Origin: Escherichia fergusonii ATCC 35469
Lineage (GTDB): Bacteria; Pseudomonadota; Gammaproteobacteria; Enterobacterales; Enterobacteriaceae
DNA length: 64,000 nt
Assembly: GCF_000026225.1 (NCBI RefSeq)
Contig: NC_011740.1
Location: 1,550,001-1,614,000, forward strand
Direction of reading: 5' to 3'
Shown here: in pieces, positions 1-8,702 of the stretch
How positions within the stretch are numbered: the stretch's first letter is position 1
Layout of the letters: each line of letters begins with the position of its first letter
Notes under the pieces: generated by a model
What the model was told of the DNA's origin: nothing
The model's database searches: none
The model's input: the letters and a program-made list of their open reading frames with translations, nothing else
Made by a program: the position numbers and the translations under genes

Positions 1-63
1 AAACAAGGAGATATTTTTACGGCACGGCGGCTGAACAATTAATTACGACAGGAGTAAGACCTT

Positions 64-1209
64 ATGAGCAAGACATTTGCCCGCAGCAGCCTGTGTGCGC
101 TCACCATGACAATAATGACCGCTCACGCCGCCGAACCACCTACCAATTTAGATAAACCGGAAGGGCGACTGGATATTATCGCCTGGCCGGGATACATCGA
201 ACGCGGACAAACTGATAAACAATACGACTGGGTAACGCAATTCGAAAAAGAGACAGGTTGCGCGGTGAATGTAAAAACCGCCGCGACGTCCGATGAAATG
301 GTCAGTCTGATGACCAAAGGGGGTTACGATCTGGTTACGGCATCCGGCGATGCCTCGCTGCGTTTGATTATGGGTAAACGCGTGCAGCCGATTAATACCG
401 CATTGATTCCCAACTGGAAGACGCTAGATCCGCGTGTGGTTAAAGGCGACTGGTTTAACGTTAGTGGCAAAGTTTATGGCACACCTTACCAATGGGGGCC
501 GAACCTGCTGATGTACAACACTAAAACCTTCCCGACCCCGCCGGATAGCTGGCAAGTGGTTTTTGTTGCGCAGAATCTGCCGGACGGCAAGAGCAATAAA
601 GGCCGCGTTCAGGCTTATGATGGCCCTATTTATATTGCGGACGCTGCGTTGTTCGTTAAAGCCACTCAGCCGCAGTTGGGCATCAGCGATCCGTATCAAC
701 TCACCGAAGAACAGTACCAGGCGGTGCTGAAAGTGCTGCGCGATCAACATAGTTTGATCCATCGCTACTGGCATGACACTACCGTGCAAATGAGTGATTT
801 CAAAAACGAGGGTGTGGTTGCTTCCAGTGCATGGCCTTATCAGGCCAACGCCTTGAAAGCCGAGGGGCAGTCTGTCGCTACCGTATTCCCGAAGGAGGGC
901 GTTACCGGTTGGGCTGATACCACCATGCTACATAGCGAAGCGAAACATCCGGTTTGCGCCTACAAATGGATGAACTGGTCATTAACGCCAAAAGTGCAGG
1001 GCGATGTGGCGGCCTGGTTTGGCTCGTTACCGGTAGTGCCGGAAGGGTGTAAAGCCAGTCCGTTATTAGGCGAAAAAGGTTGTGAAACAAACGGTTTTAA
1101 CTATTTCGATAAAATCGCCTTCTGGAAAACGCCTATAGCAGAAGGGGGCAAGTTTGTTCCCTACAGTCGCTGGACGCAGGATTACATTGCCATTATGGGC
1201 GGTCGCTAA
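64..1209 (+). CDS. ydcS: Periplasmic substrate-binding protein of putrescine-type ABC transporter
   Basis: 381-residue periplasmic solute-binding protein of the spermidine/putrescine family, closely matching E. coli YdcS in length and sequence. An N-terminal signal peptide of about 22 residues ends in AHA before AEPP. The conserved start of the binding fold, DIIAWPGYIERGQ, follows. ATG at 64 is preceded by a GGAG-type ribosome site (ACAGGAGTAAG). It is the first gene of ydcSTUV-patD and would deliver polyamine to the YdcTUV membrane complex. In E. coli the protein has also been linked to polyhydroxybutyrate synthesis, which cannot be judged here. Only 63 bases upstream are in the window, so its promoter is not visible. 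Confidence 0.95.
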   Translation: MSKTFARSSLCALTMTIMTAHAAEPPTNLDKPEGRLDIIAWPGYIERGQTDKQYDWVTQFEKETGCAVNVKTAATSDEMVSLMTKGGYDLVTASGDASLRLIMGKRVQPINTALIPNWKTLDPRVVKGDWFNVSGKVYGTPYQWGPNLLMYNTKTFPTPPDSWQVVFVAQNLPDGKSNKGRVQAYDGPIYIADAALFVKATQPQLGISDPYQLTEEQYQAVLKVLRDQHSLIHRYWHDTTVQMSDFKNEGVVASSAWPYQANALKAEGQSVATVFPKEGVTGWADTTMLHSEAKHPVCAYKWMNWSLTPKVQGDVAAWFGSLPVVPEGCKASPLLGEKGCETNGFNYFDKIAFWKTPIAEGGKFVPYSRWTQDYIAIMGGR

Positions 1210-1226
1210 CTTCGCTGGGGTGTTTT

Positions 1227-2240
1227 ATGACGTACGCAGTGGAGTTTGACAACGTCTCGCGACTGTATGGTGATGTGCGCGCGGTAGATGGCGTCAGTAT
1301 TGCGATAAAAGATGGTGAGTTTTTCTCAATGCTGGGGCCGTCTGGCTCCGGCAAAACCACCTGCCTGCGCCTGATTGCTGGATTCGAACAGCTTTCCGGC
1401 GGGACTATATCTATCTTTGGTAAACCCGCCAGCAATCTGCCGCCGTGGGAGCGGGACGTGAATACCGTCTTCCAGGACTACGCGCTATTTCCGCATATGT
1501 CGATTCTTGACAACGTGGCCTATGGGCTGATGGTCAAAGGGGTGGATAAAAAACAGCGACACGTAATGGCGCAAGAGGCGCTGGAGAAAGTGGCGTTGGG
1601 GTTTGTACAGCAACGTAAACCGTCACAACTTTCTGGTGGTCAGCGCCAGCGGGTTGCTATCGCCAGAGCATTGGTGAATGAGCCGCGCGTATTGCTGTTG
1701 GATGAACCGCTCGGCGCGCTGGATCTCAAGCTGCGTGAGCAGATGCAACTTGAGCTGAAAAAGCTGCAACAGTCTCTCGGTATCACATTTATCTTCGTTA
1801 CCCACGATCAGAGCGAAGCGTTATCGATGTCCGATCGTGTTGCGGTATTCAACAACGGTCGTATTGAGCAGGTCGATTCCCCGCGCGATCTCTATATGCG
1901 TCCGCGCACGCCGTTTGTTGCGGGATTCGTCGGGACATCCAACGTTTTTGAGCCGCTAATGGCCGAGAATCTTTGCGGCATGATAGGCAGTTTTGCCCTG
2001 AGACCGGAACATATCCGCCTCAACACCCCCGGCGAAGTGCAAGTTAATGGCACGATCCAGGCGGTGCAGTATCAGGGCGCGGCGACCCGTTTTGAACTGA
2101 GACTGAATGGCGGTGAAAAACTGCTGGTGAGTCAGGCCAATATGACAGGCGAAGAACTGCCTGCCACGCTCACGCCCGGACAACAGGTGATGGTTTCCTG
2201 GTCGCGCGATGTGATGGTGCCGCTGGTTGAGGAGAGGTGA
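1227..2240 (+). CDS. ydcT: ABC transporter ATP-binding subunit, putrescine type
   Basis: 337-residue ATPase of the PotA class. Walker A GPSGSGKT lies at residues 37-44, the Q-loop glutamine at 83, the LSGGQ signature at 135-139 and Walker B LLLDE at 156-160. A C-terminal regulatory OB domain (TOBE-like) starts near residue 240. It powers the YdcU/YdcV permeases for substrate delivered by YdcS. It begins 17 bases after ydcS and its stop abuts the ydcU start, so the genes are cotranscribed. Length and sequence agree with E. coli YdcT. Confidence 0.95.
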   Translation: MTYAVEFDNVSRLYGDVRAVDGVSIAIKDGEFFSMLGPSGSGKTTCLRLIAGFEQLSGGTISIFGKPASNLPPWERDVNTVFQDYALFPHMSILDNVAYGLMVKGVDKKQRHVMAQEALEKVALGFVQQRKPSQLSGGQRQRVAIARALVNEPRVLLLDEPLGALDLKLREQMQLELKKLQQSLGITFIFVTHDQSEALSMSDRVAVFNNGRIEQVDSPRDLYMRPRTPFVAGFVGTSNVFEPLMAENLCGMIGSFALRPEHIRLNTPGEVQVNGTIQAVQYQGAATRFELRLNGGEKLLVSQANMTGEELPATLTPGQQVMVSWSRDVMVPLVEER

Positions 2241-3182
2241 ATGGCGATGAACGTATTGCAATCACCTTCACGTCCAAATCTGGGTAAGGTGTCAGGATTC
2301 TTCTGGCGGAAACCGGGACTGGGGCTGTTTTTGCTGCTGCTTGGTCCGCTGATGTGGTTTGGTATCATCTATTTCGGCTCGCTGCTGACGCTATTATGGC
2401 AGGGCTTTTATACCTTTGACGATTTCACCATGTCGGTAACGCCAGAACTGACGCTGGCGAATATCCGCGCGCTGTTTAATCCGGCGAATTACGACATCAT
2501 CCTTCGCACGCTAACCATGGCTGTGGCTGTCACTATCGCTAGCGCCATTCTGGCTTTTCCGATGGCGTGGTATATGGCGCGCTATACCAGCGGGAAAATG
2601 AAAGCGTTCTTTTATATTGCGGTGATGCTGCCAATGTGGGCGAGTTATATCGTAAAAGCCTATGCCTGGACCTTATTGCTGGCAAAAGATGGCGTGGCGC
2701 AGTGGTTTTTACAACATCTGGGGTTGGAGCCGCTACTCACGGCGTTCCTTACGTTACCCGCGGTGGGCGGCAATACGCTGTCAACTTCCGGGCTGGGGCG
2801 CTTTCTGGTGTTTCTCTATATCTGGCTGCCGTTCATGATCCTGCCCGTGCAGGCGGCGCTTGAGCGTTTGCCGCCGTCATTGTTGCAGGCGTCGGCTGAT
2901 CTTGGCGCGCGTCCACGGCAAACCTTTCGCTATGTGGTGCTGCCGCTGGCGATCCCGGGTATTGCCGCTGGCTCTATCTTTACCTTTTCACTCACACTGG
3001 GCGATTTTATCGTTCCGCAGCTGGTTGGCCCTCCAGGATATTTTATCGGCAATATGGTTTATTCCCAGCAGGGGGCGATTGGCAATATGCCGATGGCGGC
3101 GGCATTCACCCTGGTGCCGATTGTTCTCATCGCACTGTACCTGGCGTTCGTGAAACGTCTGGGAGCGTTCGATGCACTCTGA
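2241..3182 (+). CDS. ydcU: ABC transporter permease, putrescine type (PotB-like)
   Basis: 313-residue inner-membrane permease with about six hydrophobic helices. The EAA-type loop that contacts the ATPase is visible around residues 215-235 ([19 protein letters not shown]). It pairs with YdcV to form the translocation channel. The start directly follows the ydcT stop, and the 3' end overlaps ydcV by 11 bases, indicating translational coupling. It is near-identical to E. coli YdcU as I recall it. Confidence 0.94.
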
Positions 3183-3966
3183 ACGCGCACCGTTTTTCCT
3201 CAAACTGGCGGCCTGGGGCGGCGTGGTTTTCCTACATTTTCCCATCCTGATTATCGCCGCCTATGCGTTTAACACTGAAGATGCGGCGTTTAGCTTTCCA
3301 CCGCAAGGCCTGACGCTGCGCTGGTTTAGCGTGGCAGCACAGCGTAGTGATATTCTTGATGCCGTGACACTGTCACTTAAAGTGGCGGCGCTGGCGACAT
3401 TAATTGCGCTGGTATTAGGGACGCTGGCAGCTGCCGCGCTGTGGCGACGAGACTTTTTCGGCAAAAACGCCATTTCGTTGTTACTGCTGCTGCCCATTGC
3501 GCTGCCGGGCATTGTCACTGGTCTGGCGCTATTAACCGCTTTTAAAACCATCAATCTGGAGCCGGGATTTTTCACCATCGTGGTCGGTCATGCGACTTTT
3601 TGCGTAGTGGTGGTGTTTAACAATGTCATCGCCCGTTTTCGCCGCACCTCCTGGAGTCTGGTTGAGGCGTCAATGGATCTTGGGGCCAATGGCTGGCAAA
3701 CCTTCCGCTACGTAGTGTTGCCGAATCTCAGTTCGGCGCTACTGGCAGGAGGAATGCTGGCGTTTGCCTTGTCGTTCGATGAAATCATCGTGACGACCTT
3801 TACGGCAGGTCATGAACGAACGTTACCGTTGTGGTTGCTCAATCAGCTTGGGCGACCACGTGATGTACCGGTAACAAACGTGGTGGCACTGCTGGTTATG
3901 TTGGTAACAACCTTGCCGATCCTGGGAGCCTGGTGGCTAACCCGCGAAGGCGACAATGGTCAATAA
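3172..3966 (+). CDS. ydcV: ABC transporter permease, putrescine type (PotC-like)
   Basis: 264-residue second permease of the YdcSTUV importer, with six predicted helices and an EAA loop near residues 165-185 ([20 protein letters not shown]). It overlaps the end of ydcU and lies 21 bases before patD, so polyamine uptake and aldehyde oxidation are in one transcription unit. Length and sequence fit E. coli YdcV. Confidence 0.94.
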
Positions 3967-3987
3967 CCACTGATACAGGAATATGCT

Positions 3988-5412
3988 ATGCAACATAAGT
4001 TACTGATTAACGGAGAACTGGTTAGCGGCGAAGGGGAAAAACAGCCTGTCTATAATCCGGCAACGGGGGACGTTTTACTGGAGATTGCCGAGGCATCCGC
4101 AGAGCAGGTGGATGCTGCTGTTCGCGCGGCAGATGCAGCATTTGCCGAATGGGGGCAAACCACGCCGAAAGCGCGTGCGGAATGCCTGCTGAAACTGGCC
4201 GATGTTATTGAAGAAAATGGTCAGGTTTTTGCCGAACTGGAGTCCCGTAATTGTGGCAAACCGCTGCATAGTGCGTTCAATGATGAAATCCCGGCGATTG
4301 TCGATGTCTTTCGCTTTTTCGCCGGGGCGGCGCGGTGTCTGAATGGTCTGGCTGCCGGCGAATACCTTGAAGGTCATACTTCGATGATCCGTCGCGATCC
4401 GTTGGGGGTCGTGGCTTCTATCGCACCGTGGAATTATCCGCTGATGATGGCAGCGTGGAAACTGGCTCCGGCGCTGGCGGCAGGGAACTGCGTAGTGCTT
4501 AAACCATCAGAAATTACCCCGCTGACAGCGTTGAAGCTGGCAGAGCTGGCGAAAGATATCTTCCCGGCTGGCGTGATTAATGTGCTGTTTGGCAGAGGCA
4601 AAACGGTGGGCGATCCGCTGACCGGACATCCCAAAGTGCGGATGGTGTCGCTGACGGGCTCTATCGCCACCGGCGAGCACATCATCAGCCATACAGCGCC
4701 GTCTATTAAGCGTACTCATATGGAGTTGGGTGGCAAAGCGCCAGTGATTGTTTTTGATGATGCTGATATTGAAGCAGTGGTCGAAGGTGTTCGCACTTTT
4801 GGCTATTACAATGCCGGACAGGATTGTACCGCGGCATGTCGGATCTACGCGCAAAAAGGGATTTACGATACGCTGGTAGAAAAACTCGGTGCTGCAGTGG
4901 CAACGTTAAAATCTGGTGCGCCGGATGACGAGTCCACAGAGCTTGGACCGTTAAGTTCGCTGGCACATCTCGAACATGTCAGCAAGGCGGTAGAAGAGGC
5001 GAAAGGGACAGGGCACATCAAAGTGATCACCGGTGGTGAAAAGCGCAAGGGTAATGGTTATTACTATGCGCCTACGCTGCTGGCTGGCGCGTTACAGGAC
5101 GATGCCATCGTGCAAAAAGAGGTATTTGGTCCGGTGGTGAGCGTGACGGCCTTTGACAATGAAGAACAGGTGGTGAACTGGGCGAATGACAGCCAGTACG
5201 GACTTGCATCTTCGGTATGGACTAAAGATGTGGGCAGGGCGCATCGTGTCAGTGCACGGCTGCAATATGGCTGTACCTGGGTCAATACCCATTTCATGCT
5301 GGTAAGTGAAATGCCGCACGGTGGGCAGAAACTTTCTGGTTACGGCAAGGATATGTCACTTTATGGGCTGGAGGATTACACCGTCGTCCGCCATGTCATG
5401 GTTAAACATTAA
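3988..5412 (+). CDS. patD: Gamma-aminobutyraldehyde dehydrogenase
   Basis: 474-residue NAD-dependent aldehyde dehydrogenase (also ydcW, prr). It oxidises 4-aminobutyraldehyde, made from putrescine by transamination, to GABA. The catalytic cysteine is C280 in NAGQDCTAACR, and the general base glutamate is E246 in MELGGKAP. The cofactor loop APWNYPLMM lies at about 146-154. It is the last gene of the ydcSTUV operon, coupling uptake of putrescine to its catabolism. ATG at 3988 is preceded by CAGGAATATGCT, and the length is that of the E. coli enzyme. Confidence 0.95.
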   Translation: MQHKLLINGELVSGEGEKQPVYNPATGDVLLEIAEASAEQVDAAVRAADAAFAEWGQTTPKARAECLLKLADVIEENGQVFAELESRNCGKPLHSAFNDEIPAIVDVFRFFAGAARCLNGLAAGEYLEGHTSMIRRDPLGVVASIAPWNYPLMMAAWKLAPALAAGNCVVLKPSEITPLTALKLAELAKDIFPAGVINVLFGRGKTVGDPLTGHPKVRMVSLTGSIATGEHIISHTAPSIKRTHMELGGKAPVIVFDDADIEAVVEGVRTFGYYNAGQDCTAACRIYAQKGIYDTLVEKLGAAVATLKSGAPDDESTELGPLSSLAHLEHVSKAVEEAKGTGHIKVITGGEKRKGNGYYYAPTLLAGALQDDAIVQKEVFGPVVSVTAFDNEEQVVNWANDSQYGLASSVWTKDVGRAHRVSARLQYGCTWVNTHFMLVSEMPHGGQKLSGYGKDMSLYGLEDYTVVRHVMVKH

Positions 5413-5446
5413 GAAAAATTATTAAACTGTTGGAGATGTGGATCAA

Positions 5447-5486
5447 ACACACTGTCAGAGGTGGGAAATAGTCTCTGACAGTGTGT
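5447..5486. terminator. Perfect 14-bp stem-loop between patD and yncL
   Basis: ACACACTGTCAGAG (5447-5460) pairs perfectly with CTCTGACAGTGTGT (5473-5486) around a 12-base loop. It lies between the patD stop and the end of the opposite-strand yncL, so it may end transcription from both sides. A clear U-run is missing on the + strand (GCTGC then A6), and the minus side has only a short TTTG. Confidence 0.55.
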
Positions 5487-5506
5487 GCTGCAAAAAAGTT
5501 CAGCAG

Positions 5507-5602
5507 TCAGTAAAACCATCCAAATCTCAAAGAGATAAGAGCAAGAAGCCCTAACGCAGCAAAGACATTTATCATTACTACAGTTCTACTGGAAACATTC
5601 AT
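5507..5602 (-). CDS. yncL: Small membrane protein YncL
   Basis: 31-residue open reading frame on the minus strand beginning MNVSSRTVVMINVFAALG and ending RFGWFY. It is recognisable as YncL of E. coli, a one-helix inner-membrane protein of 31 residues, with substitutions mostly within the hydrophobic segment (residues 8-24). It lies convergent to patD. Its function is unknown; the family is known as a stress-induced small membrane protein. The upstream bases GGGGTAGCAAAA give a GGGG/GGTAG ribosome-site candidate. Confidence 0.85.
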   Translation of the reverse strand: MNVSSRTVVMINVFAALGLLALISLRFGWFY

Positions 5603-5842
5603 TTTTGCTACCCCGTGTAATTACCACATTTTATATAGTACGGGTTCAGTTACCTTGCAATACAACAAATCGCTTAATCCATTAATTCTATCCGCTAAAT
5701 AATTAGGCTCGCAGCAGATGTAACTTAAGCTGTAACGGGTATATGTGCTCAGGTTCATATCTGAGTTCGCTAATAATCACTTGATTCACATTAAATATGG
5801 GAGCATATTTCGCGCGTTACAACTTATGGCAGGATGCCCGGA

Positions 5843-6016
5843 ATGACGATATTTCAAAAAATGCTAATTTTCTACGCTGTGATGGCGGTCATCTCTTCTA
5901 TCATTACCTGGTTTCTCTCCCATGATAAAACGAGCATACGCCTGCTTAGTGCTTTTCTGGTAGGTATCACCTGGCCAATGAGCTTGCCTGTTGCACTTCT
6001 GTTTTCACTTTTTTAG
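5843..6016 (+). CDS. ortT: Orphan toxin OrtT (GhoT-like membrane protein)
   Basis: 57-residue membrane protein with two hydrophobic segments (about residues 6-22 and 35-57) and the GhoT/OrtT signature SAFLVGITWPMSLPVALLFSLF. E. coli OrtT damages the inner membrane and lowers ATP when the cell is under amino-acid or nucleotide stress, and it has no linked antitoxin. The internal ATG at 5843 is chosen because it gives exactly the 57 residues of the family; the frame is open to an ATG at 5834. In K-12 the next gene is ydcY, but here it is ynfD, so a rearrangement junction lies just downstream. Confidence 0.9.
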   Translation: MTIFQKMLIFYAVMAVISSIITWFLSHDKTSIRLLSAFLVGITWPMSLPVALLFSLF

Positions 6017-6025
6017 CCATACGCT

Positions 6026-6055
6026 CCCACCCATGCTGAATATTCAGTGGGTGGG
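6026..6055. terminator. Bidirectional terminator between ortT and ynfD
   Basis: CCCACCCA (6026-6033) and TGGGTGGG (6048-6055) form a GC-rich stem. The enclosed CTGAATATTCAG is itself self-complementary. It lies between the convergent ends of ortT and ynfD. Confidence 0.7.
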
Positions 6056-6063
6056 TTAAAGGC

Positions 6064-6369
6064 TTATTGTGGCTCGCTGGTTGGGGCGTCCTGGTATGGT
6101 GTGGCATTTGCAGGCGCATTGCCGCTGCTGGTACGTACATACAGAATTTTATGTGTGTCGTTGGCGCAATGGCCCACAACCTGAGAGTCAGGTTGATCAG
6201 CCTGATCATTAGGCACAATTGTTAGTGTGAAGTTTGCCTCCGGCACACCGTTATTGATGATACGTTGTGCGATATCACTCTTAATCCGTTCACACGATTC
6301 GGGCGCGGCTATAGCGGAAAATGCAGCTGTAAGCAGGGTAACAGCCACAATGCAATTTGCTCTTTTCAT
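6064..6369 (-). CDS. ynfD: DUF1161 periplasmic protein YnfD
   Basis: 101-residue exported protein. A signal peptide (MKRANCIVAVTLLTAAFSAIAA) is followed by a DUF1161 domain with two conserved cysteines (PESCERIKSDI and VVGHCANDTHK), likely a disulfide. Length and sequence fit E. coli YnfD, with a shorter, diverged proline-rich tail. Function is unknown. It is divergent from ynfC with about 100 bases between starts. An AGGAG ribosome site precedes the ATG. Confidence 0.88.
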   Translation of the reverse strand: MKRANCIVAVTLLTAAFSAIAAPESCERIKSDIAQRIINNGVPEANFTLTIVPNDQADQPDSQVVGHCANDTHKILYVRTSSGNAPANATPYQDAPTSEPQ

Positions 6370-6473
6370 GTTCTACTCCTTTAATCAATATATTATGCAG
6401 ATCATAGCATTTATCGTGTAAATTAATGTATTTGCTCTATTATTGATGCCTACCTTCTTGTTACGGCGTAAAA

Positions 6474-7184
6474 ATGAAAAAACAATTATTACTGAGTGGG
6501 TTGTGTATAGTGCTTAGTGGTTGTGACAACGTCACACCATCGGTTTCTTTTGCTCCAGAAATGGCCAGTTTCTCTAATGAATTTGATTTTGACCCTTTGC
6601 GTGGTCCGGTGAAAACGTTCACGCAGACGCTGATAAGTGAAGAAGGTAAAGTCGAAAAACGTGTCAGTGGCACGCTTTCTGAAGAGGGCTGTTTTGATAC
6701 TCTTGAGTTACTTGATCTTGAGCATAACTCGGTTGTGGCATTAATTCTGGATGCCAATTATTACCTTGATGCAGAAACACTGGAGAAAAAAATACGTTTG
6801 CAGGGGAATTGTCAGTTAGCTGAACTGCCTGCTGCCGGGCTGGTTTGGGAAATGAACGATAAAGAATTTCTTACGCGAGCCAGTGGTAAAAACATTCGCA
6901 TTGAGTATCGTTACGATAACGAAGGCTACCCCATTGGAAAGACGTCTACTAAAGCAGAGACGGTTTTCGCAGTTAACCTGCAACCTTCAACCGATCCGTT
7001 AAAAAAACTCGATTACACCGCCCAACAAACCTTCAATGGCAAAGCCATCGGAAGCTCAAAACAATACTGTGATTATGACAAATTTGCTAATCCGGTCAGT
7101 TGTGAACTGGTAATGATTGATGAAAGTGTAAAACCGACAGTAGAGCGGCTTTACACCATCAAATATGATATTGAGTACTATTAA
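6474..7184 (+). CDS. ynfC: UPF0257 lipoprotein YnfC
   Basis: 236-residue lipoprotein. The signal peptide ends in a lipobox, LSGC, with the acylated cysteine at residue 17. Residues 25-65 (EMASFSNEFDFDPLRGPVK) are the conserved core of the YnfC family; the middle and end differ considerably from E. coli K-12 YnfC. No D is seen right after Cys other than D18, so inner-membrane retention is possible. Function is unknown. It is convergent with speG, with only 4 bases between the stops. Confidence 0.88.
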   Translation: MKKQLLLSGLCIVLSGCDNVTPSVSFAPEMASFSNEFDFDPLRGPVKTFTQTLISEEGKVEKRVSGTLSEEGCFDTLELLDLEHNSVVALILDANYYLDAETLEKKIRLQGNCQLAELPAAGLVWEMNDKEFLTRASGKNIRIEYRYDNEGYPIGKTSTKAETVFAVNLQPSTDPLKKLDYTAQQTFNGKAIGSSKQYCDYDKFANPVSCELVMIDESVKPTVERLYTIKYDIEYY

Positions 7185-7188
7185 AAAG

Positions 7189-7749
7189 TTATTGCGCAGT
7201 AGGTTTCAATAGACTTGATCCCGGTTGCTTGTGCTCTGCCAGATACTGATGCTGGAAGATACACATTCGGATGGTATTGCGATATTCGCCATTGATAAAA
7301 AATTCATGAATAAGCTCTCCTTCGACCATAAAGCCCAGCTTACGGTAGATATGAATGGCTTTTTCATTCTCTTTATCAACAATCAGATAGAGCTTATACA
7401 GATTAAGTACAGTGAAACCATAATCCATCGCCAGCTTTGCCGCACGGGTGGCAAGCCCTTTACCCTGGTACTCAGGTGAAATAATGATCTGAAATTCTGC
7501 CCGCCGGTGGACGTGGTTAATCTCGACCAGTTCTACGATGCCTGCTTTTTCGCCATCACACTCAATGACAAAACGGCGTTCGCTTTGATCGTGAATATGC
7601 TTGTCATAAAGATCAGATAACTCCACAAAGGCTTCGTAAGGTTCCTCAAACCAGTAGCGCATAACACTGGCATTGTTATCGAGCTGGTGCACGTAACGCA
7701 AATCCTCACGCTCCAGAGGGCGTAACTTAACACTATGGGCGCTTGTCAT
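7189..7749 (-). CDS. speG: Spermidine N1-acetyltransferase
   Basis: 186-residue GNAT-family enzyme that transfers acetyl from acetyl-CoA to spermidine and spermine, preventing polyamine toxicity. The acetyl-CoA loop is seen in ISPEYQGKGLATRAA (about residues 90-104), followed by the typical NLYKLYLIVDKENEKAIHIYRKLGF segment. Its length matches E. coli SpeG, with a slightly different C-terminal tail. It is an interesting neighbour of the putrescine uptake operon at 0-5 kb, but K-12 keeps them far apart, so the proximity is a product of rearrangement. Confidence 0.94.
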   Translation of the reverse strand: MTSAHSVKLRPLEREDLRYVHQLDNNASVMRYWFEEPYEAFVELSDLYDKHIHDQSERRFVIECDGEKAGIVELVEINHVHRRAEFQIIISPEYQGKGLATRAAKLAMDYGFTVLNLYKLYLIVDKENEKAIHIYRKLGFMVEGELIHEFFINGEYRNTIRMCIFQHQYLAEHKQPGSSLLKPTAQ

Positions 7750-7779
7750 TGTATGATATTCCTTTAACTTATTGATTTA

Positions 7780-8121
7780 CTAGGGTGTGATAACGCGTCC
7801 TGTACGACGATCCAGGCAGCGCAGGGTATTAGGTTCCCAGTAGGCGTTAATGTTGCTGCTTTGCTCACATTTATCACGGTTATCAAATGCAGCGTCTGCC
7901 TTATCCCACTCTTTCTCAGTACGTTTATTCACTTTTTGCCGTAGCATTCGGGTATCATTCCATTGCTCTTTTTCCATACTGGCGTGCTGGCGGCTTTGGG
8001 CACTATCACCGGATTCGATGATCAACTTACTGGTTTCAGCCTGTACGGAGGTGGCAAGTACTACGCTACCTGCGAATACAGCACCGAGCAGAAATGGCAA
8101 TTTGCCTGAAAGTATGTTCAT
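7780..8121 (-). CDS. ynfB: DUF1283 periplasmic protein YnfB
   Basis: 113-residue exported protein. The signal peptide (to VQAE, about residue 29) differs from K-12, while the mature part (TSKLIIESGDSAQSRQ...CLDRRTGRVITP) is highly conserved. Two cysteines remain in the mature chain (DKCEQSS and TLRCLDR). Function is unknown. It lies upstream of speG on the same strand with about 30 bases between, so cotranscription is possible. Confidence 0.88.
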   Translation of the reverse strand: MNILSGKLPFLLGAVFAGSVVLATSVQAETSKLIIESGDSAQSRQHASMEKEQWNDTRMLRQKVNKRTEKEWDKADAAFDNRDKCEQSSNINAYWEPNTLRCLDRRTGRVITP

Positions 8122-8267
8122 GGTAACGTCCTGAGTTAGCAGAATAAATACTCACTATGAGTGCAATTAGTTTCATAATCTGTCGAAATCCTACCCGTAA
8201 TCAGGTCAGAACACGTCGGATTATGATGACGTATCATAACTATACCAAATATAAATAAAGGAAAATG

Positions 8268-8594
8268 ATGTTCAAAACTACACTGCTTTTTTTCATCACT
8301 GCGCTTTGCGAGATCATTGGCTGTTTTCTTCCCTGGTTGTGGTTGAAACGTAATGGCAGTATCTGGTTGTTGCTTCCGGCAGGAGTATCGCTGGCATTCT
8401 TTGTATGGTTGTTGACACTTCATCCTGCAGCGAGCGGTCGTGTCTATGCCGCCTACGGCGGTGTGTATGTTTGTACTGCTTTACTCTGGTTACGATTTAT
8501 CGATGGCGTGAAACTGTCGCTTTATGACTGGTCCGGGGCATTAATTGCGCTCTGTGGCATGTTAATTATTGTTGCGGGATGGGGGCGCGCTTAA
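8268..8594 (+). CDS. ynfA: UPF0060 small membrane protein YnfA (SMR-like)
   Basis: 108-residue inner-membrane protein with four hydrophobic helices and the conserved CEIIGCFLPWLWLK motif. The family belongs to the small multidrug resistance superfamily and is linked to efflux of cationic compounds in Shigella. Two adjacent ATGs exist (8265 and 8268); the second gives the usual 108 residues and has the better spaced AAAGGAAA ribosome site. Confidence 0.92.
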   Translation: MFKTTLLFFITALCEIIGCFLPWLWLKRNGSIWLLLPAGVSLAFFVWLLTLHPAASGRVYAAYGGVYVCTALLWLRFIDGVKLSLYDWSGALIALCGMLIIVAGWGRA

Positions 8595-8605
8595 GCGCCT
8601 TTTTT
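8584..8605 (+). terminator. Rho-independent terminator of ynfA
   Basis: GGCGC (8584-8588) pairs with GCGCC (8595-8599) around GCTTAA, followed by six T. The stem overlaps the ynfA stop codon and separates ynfA from the rspA promoter. Confidence 0.7.
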
Positions 8606-8635
8606 GTGATCTATTAGTGCTTTTTTGATCATTAT

Positions 8636-8646
8636 ACTTGTATGGT
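8636..8646 (+). promoter_or_regulatory. Candidate RspR operator in the rspA promoter
   Basis: ACTTGTATGGT lies 57-67 bases before the rspA start. The same 11-base pattern, ACTTGTAWGGT, occurs on the minus strand at 19492-19502, just upstream of rspR. A possible -10, TATACT (8634-8639), overlaps it, so a bound GntR protein would block RNA polymerase. The shared motif is seen directly; assignment to RspR is inference. Confidence 0.5.
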
Positions 8647-8702
8647 AGTAGTTTAGTTGCGTAAATTCCCGGCATCTCCAGAACAGATGCAAGGAACAAA
8701 TA

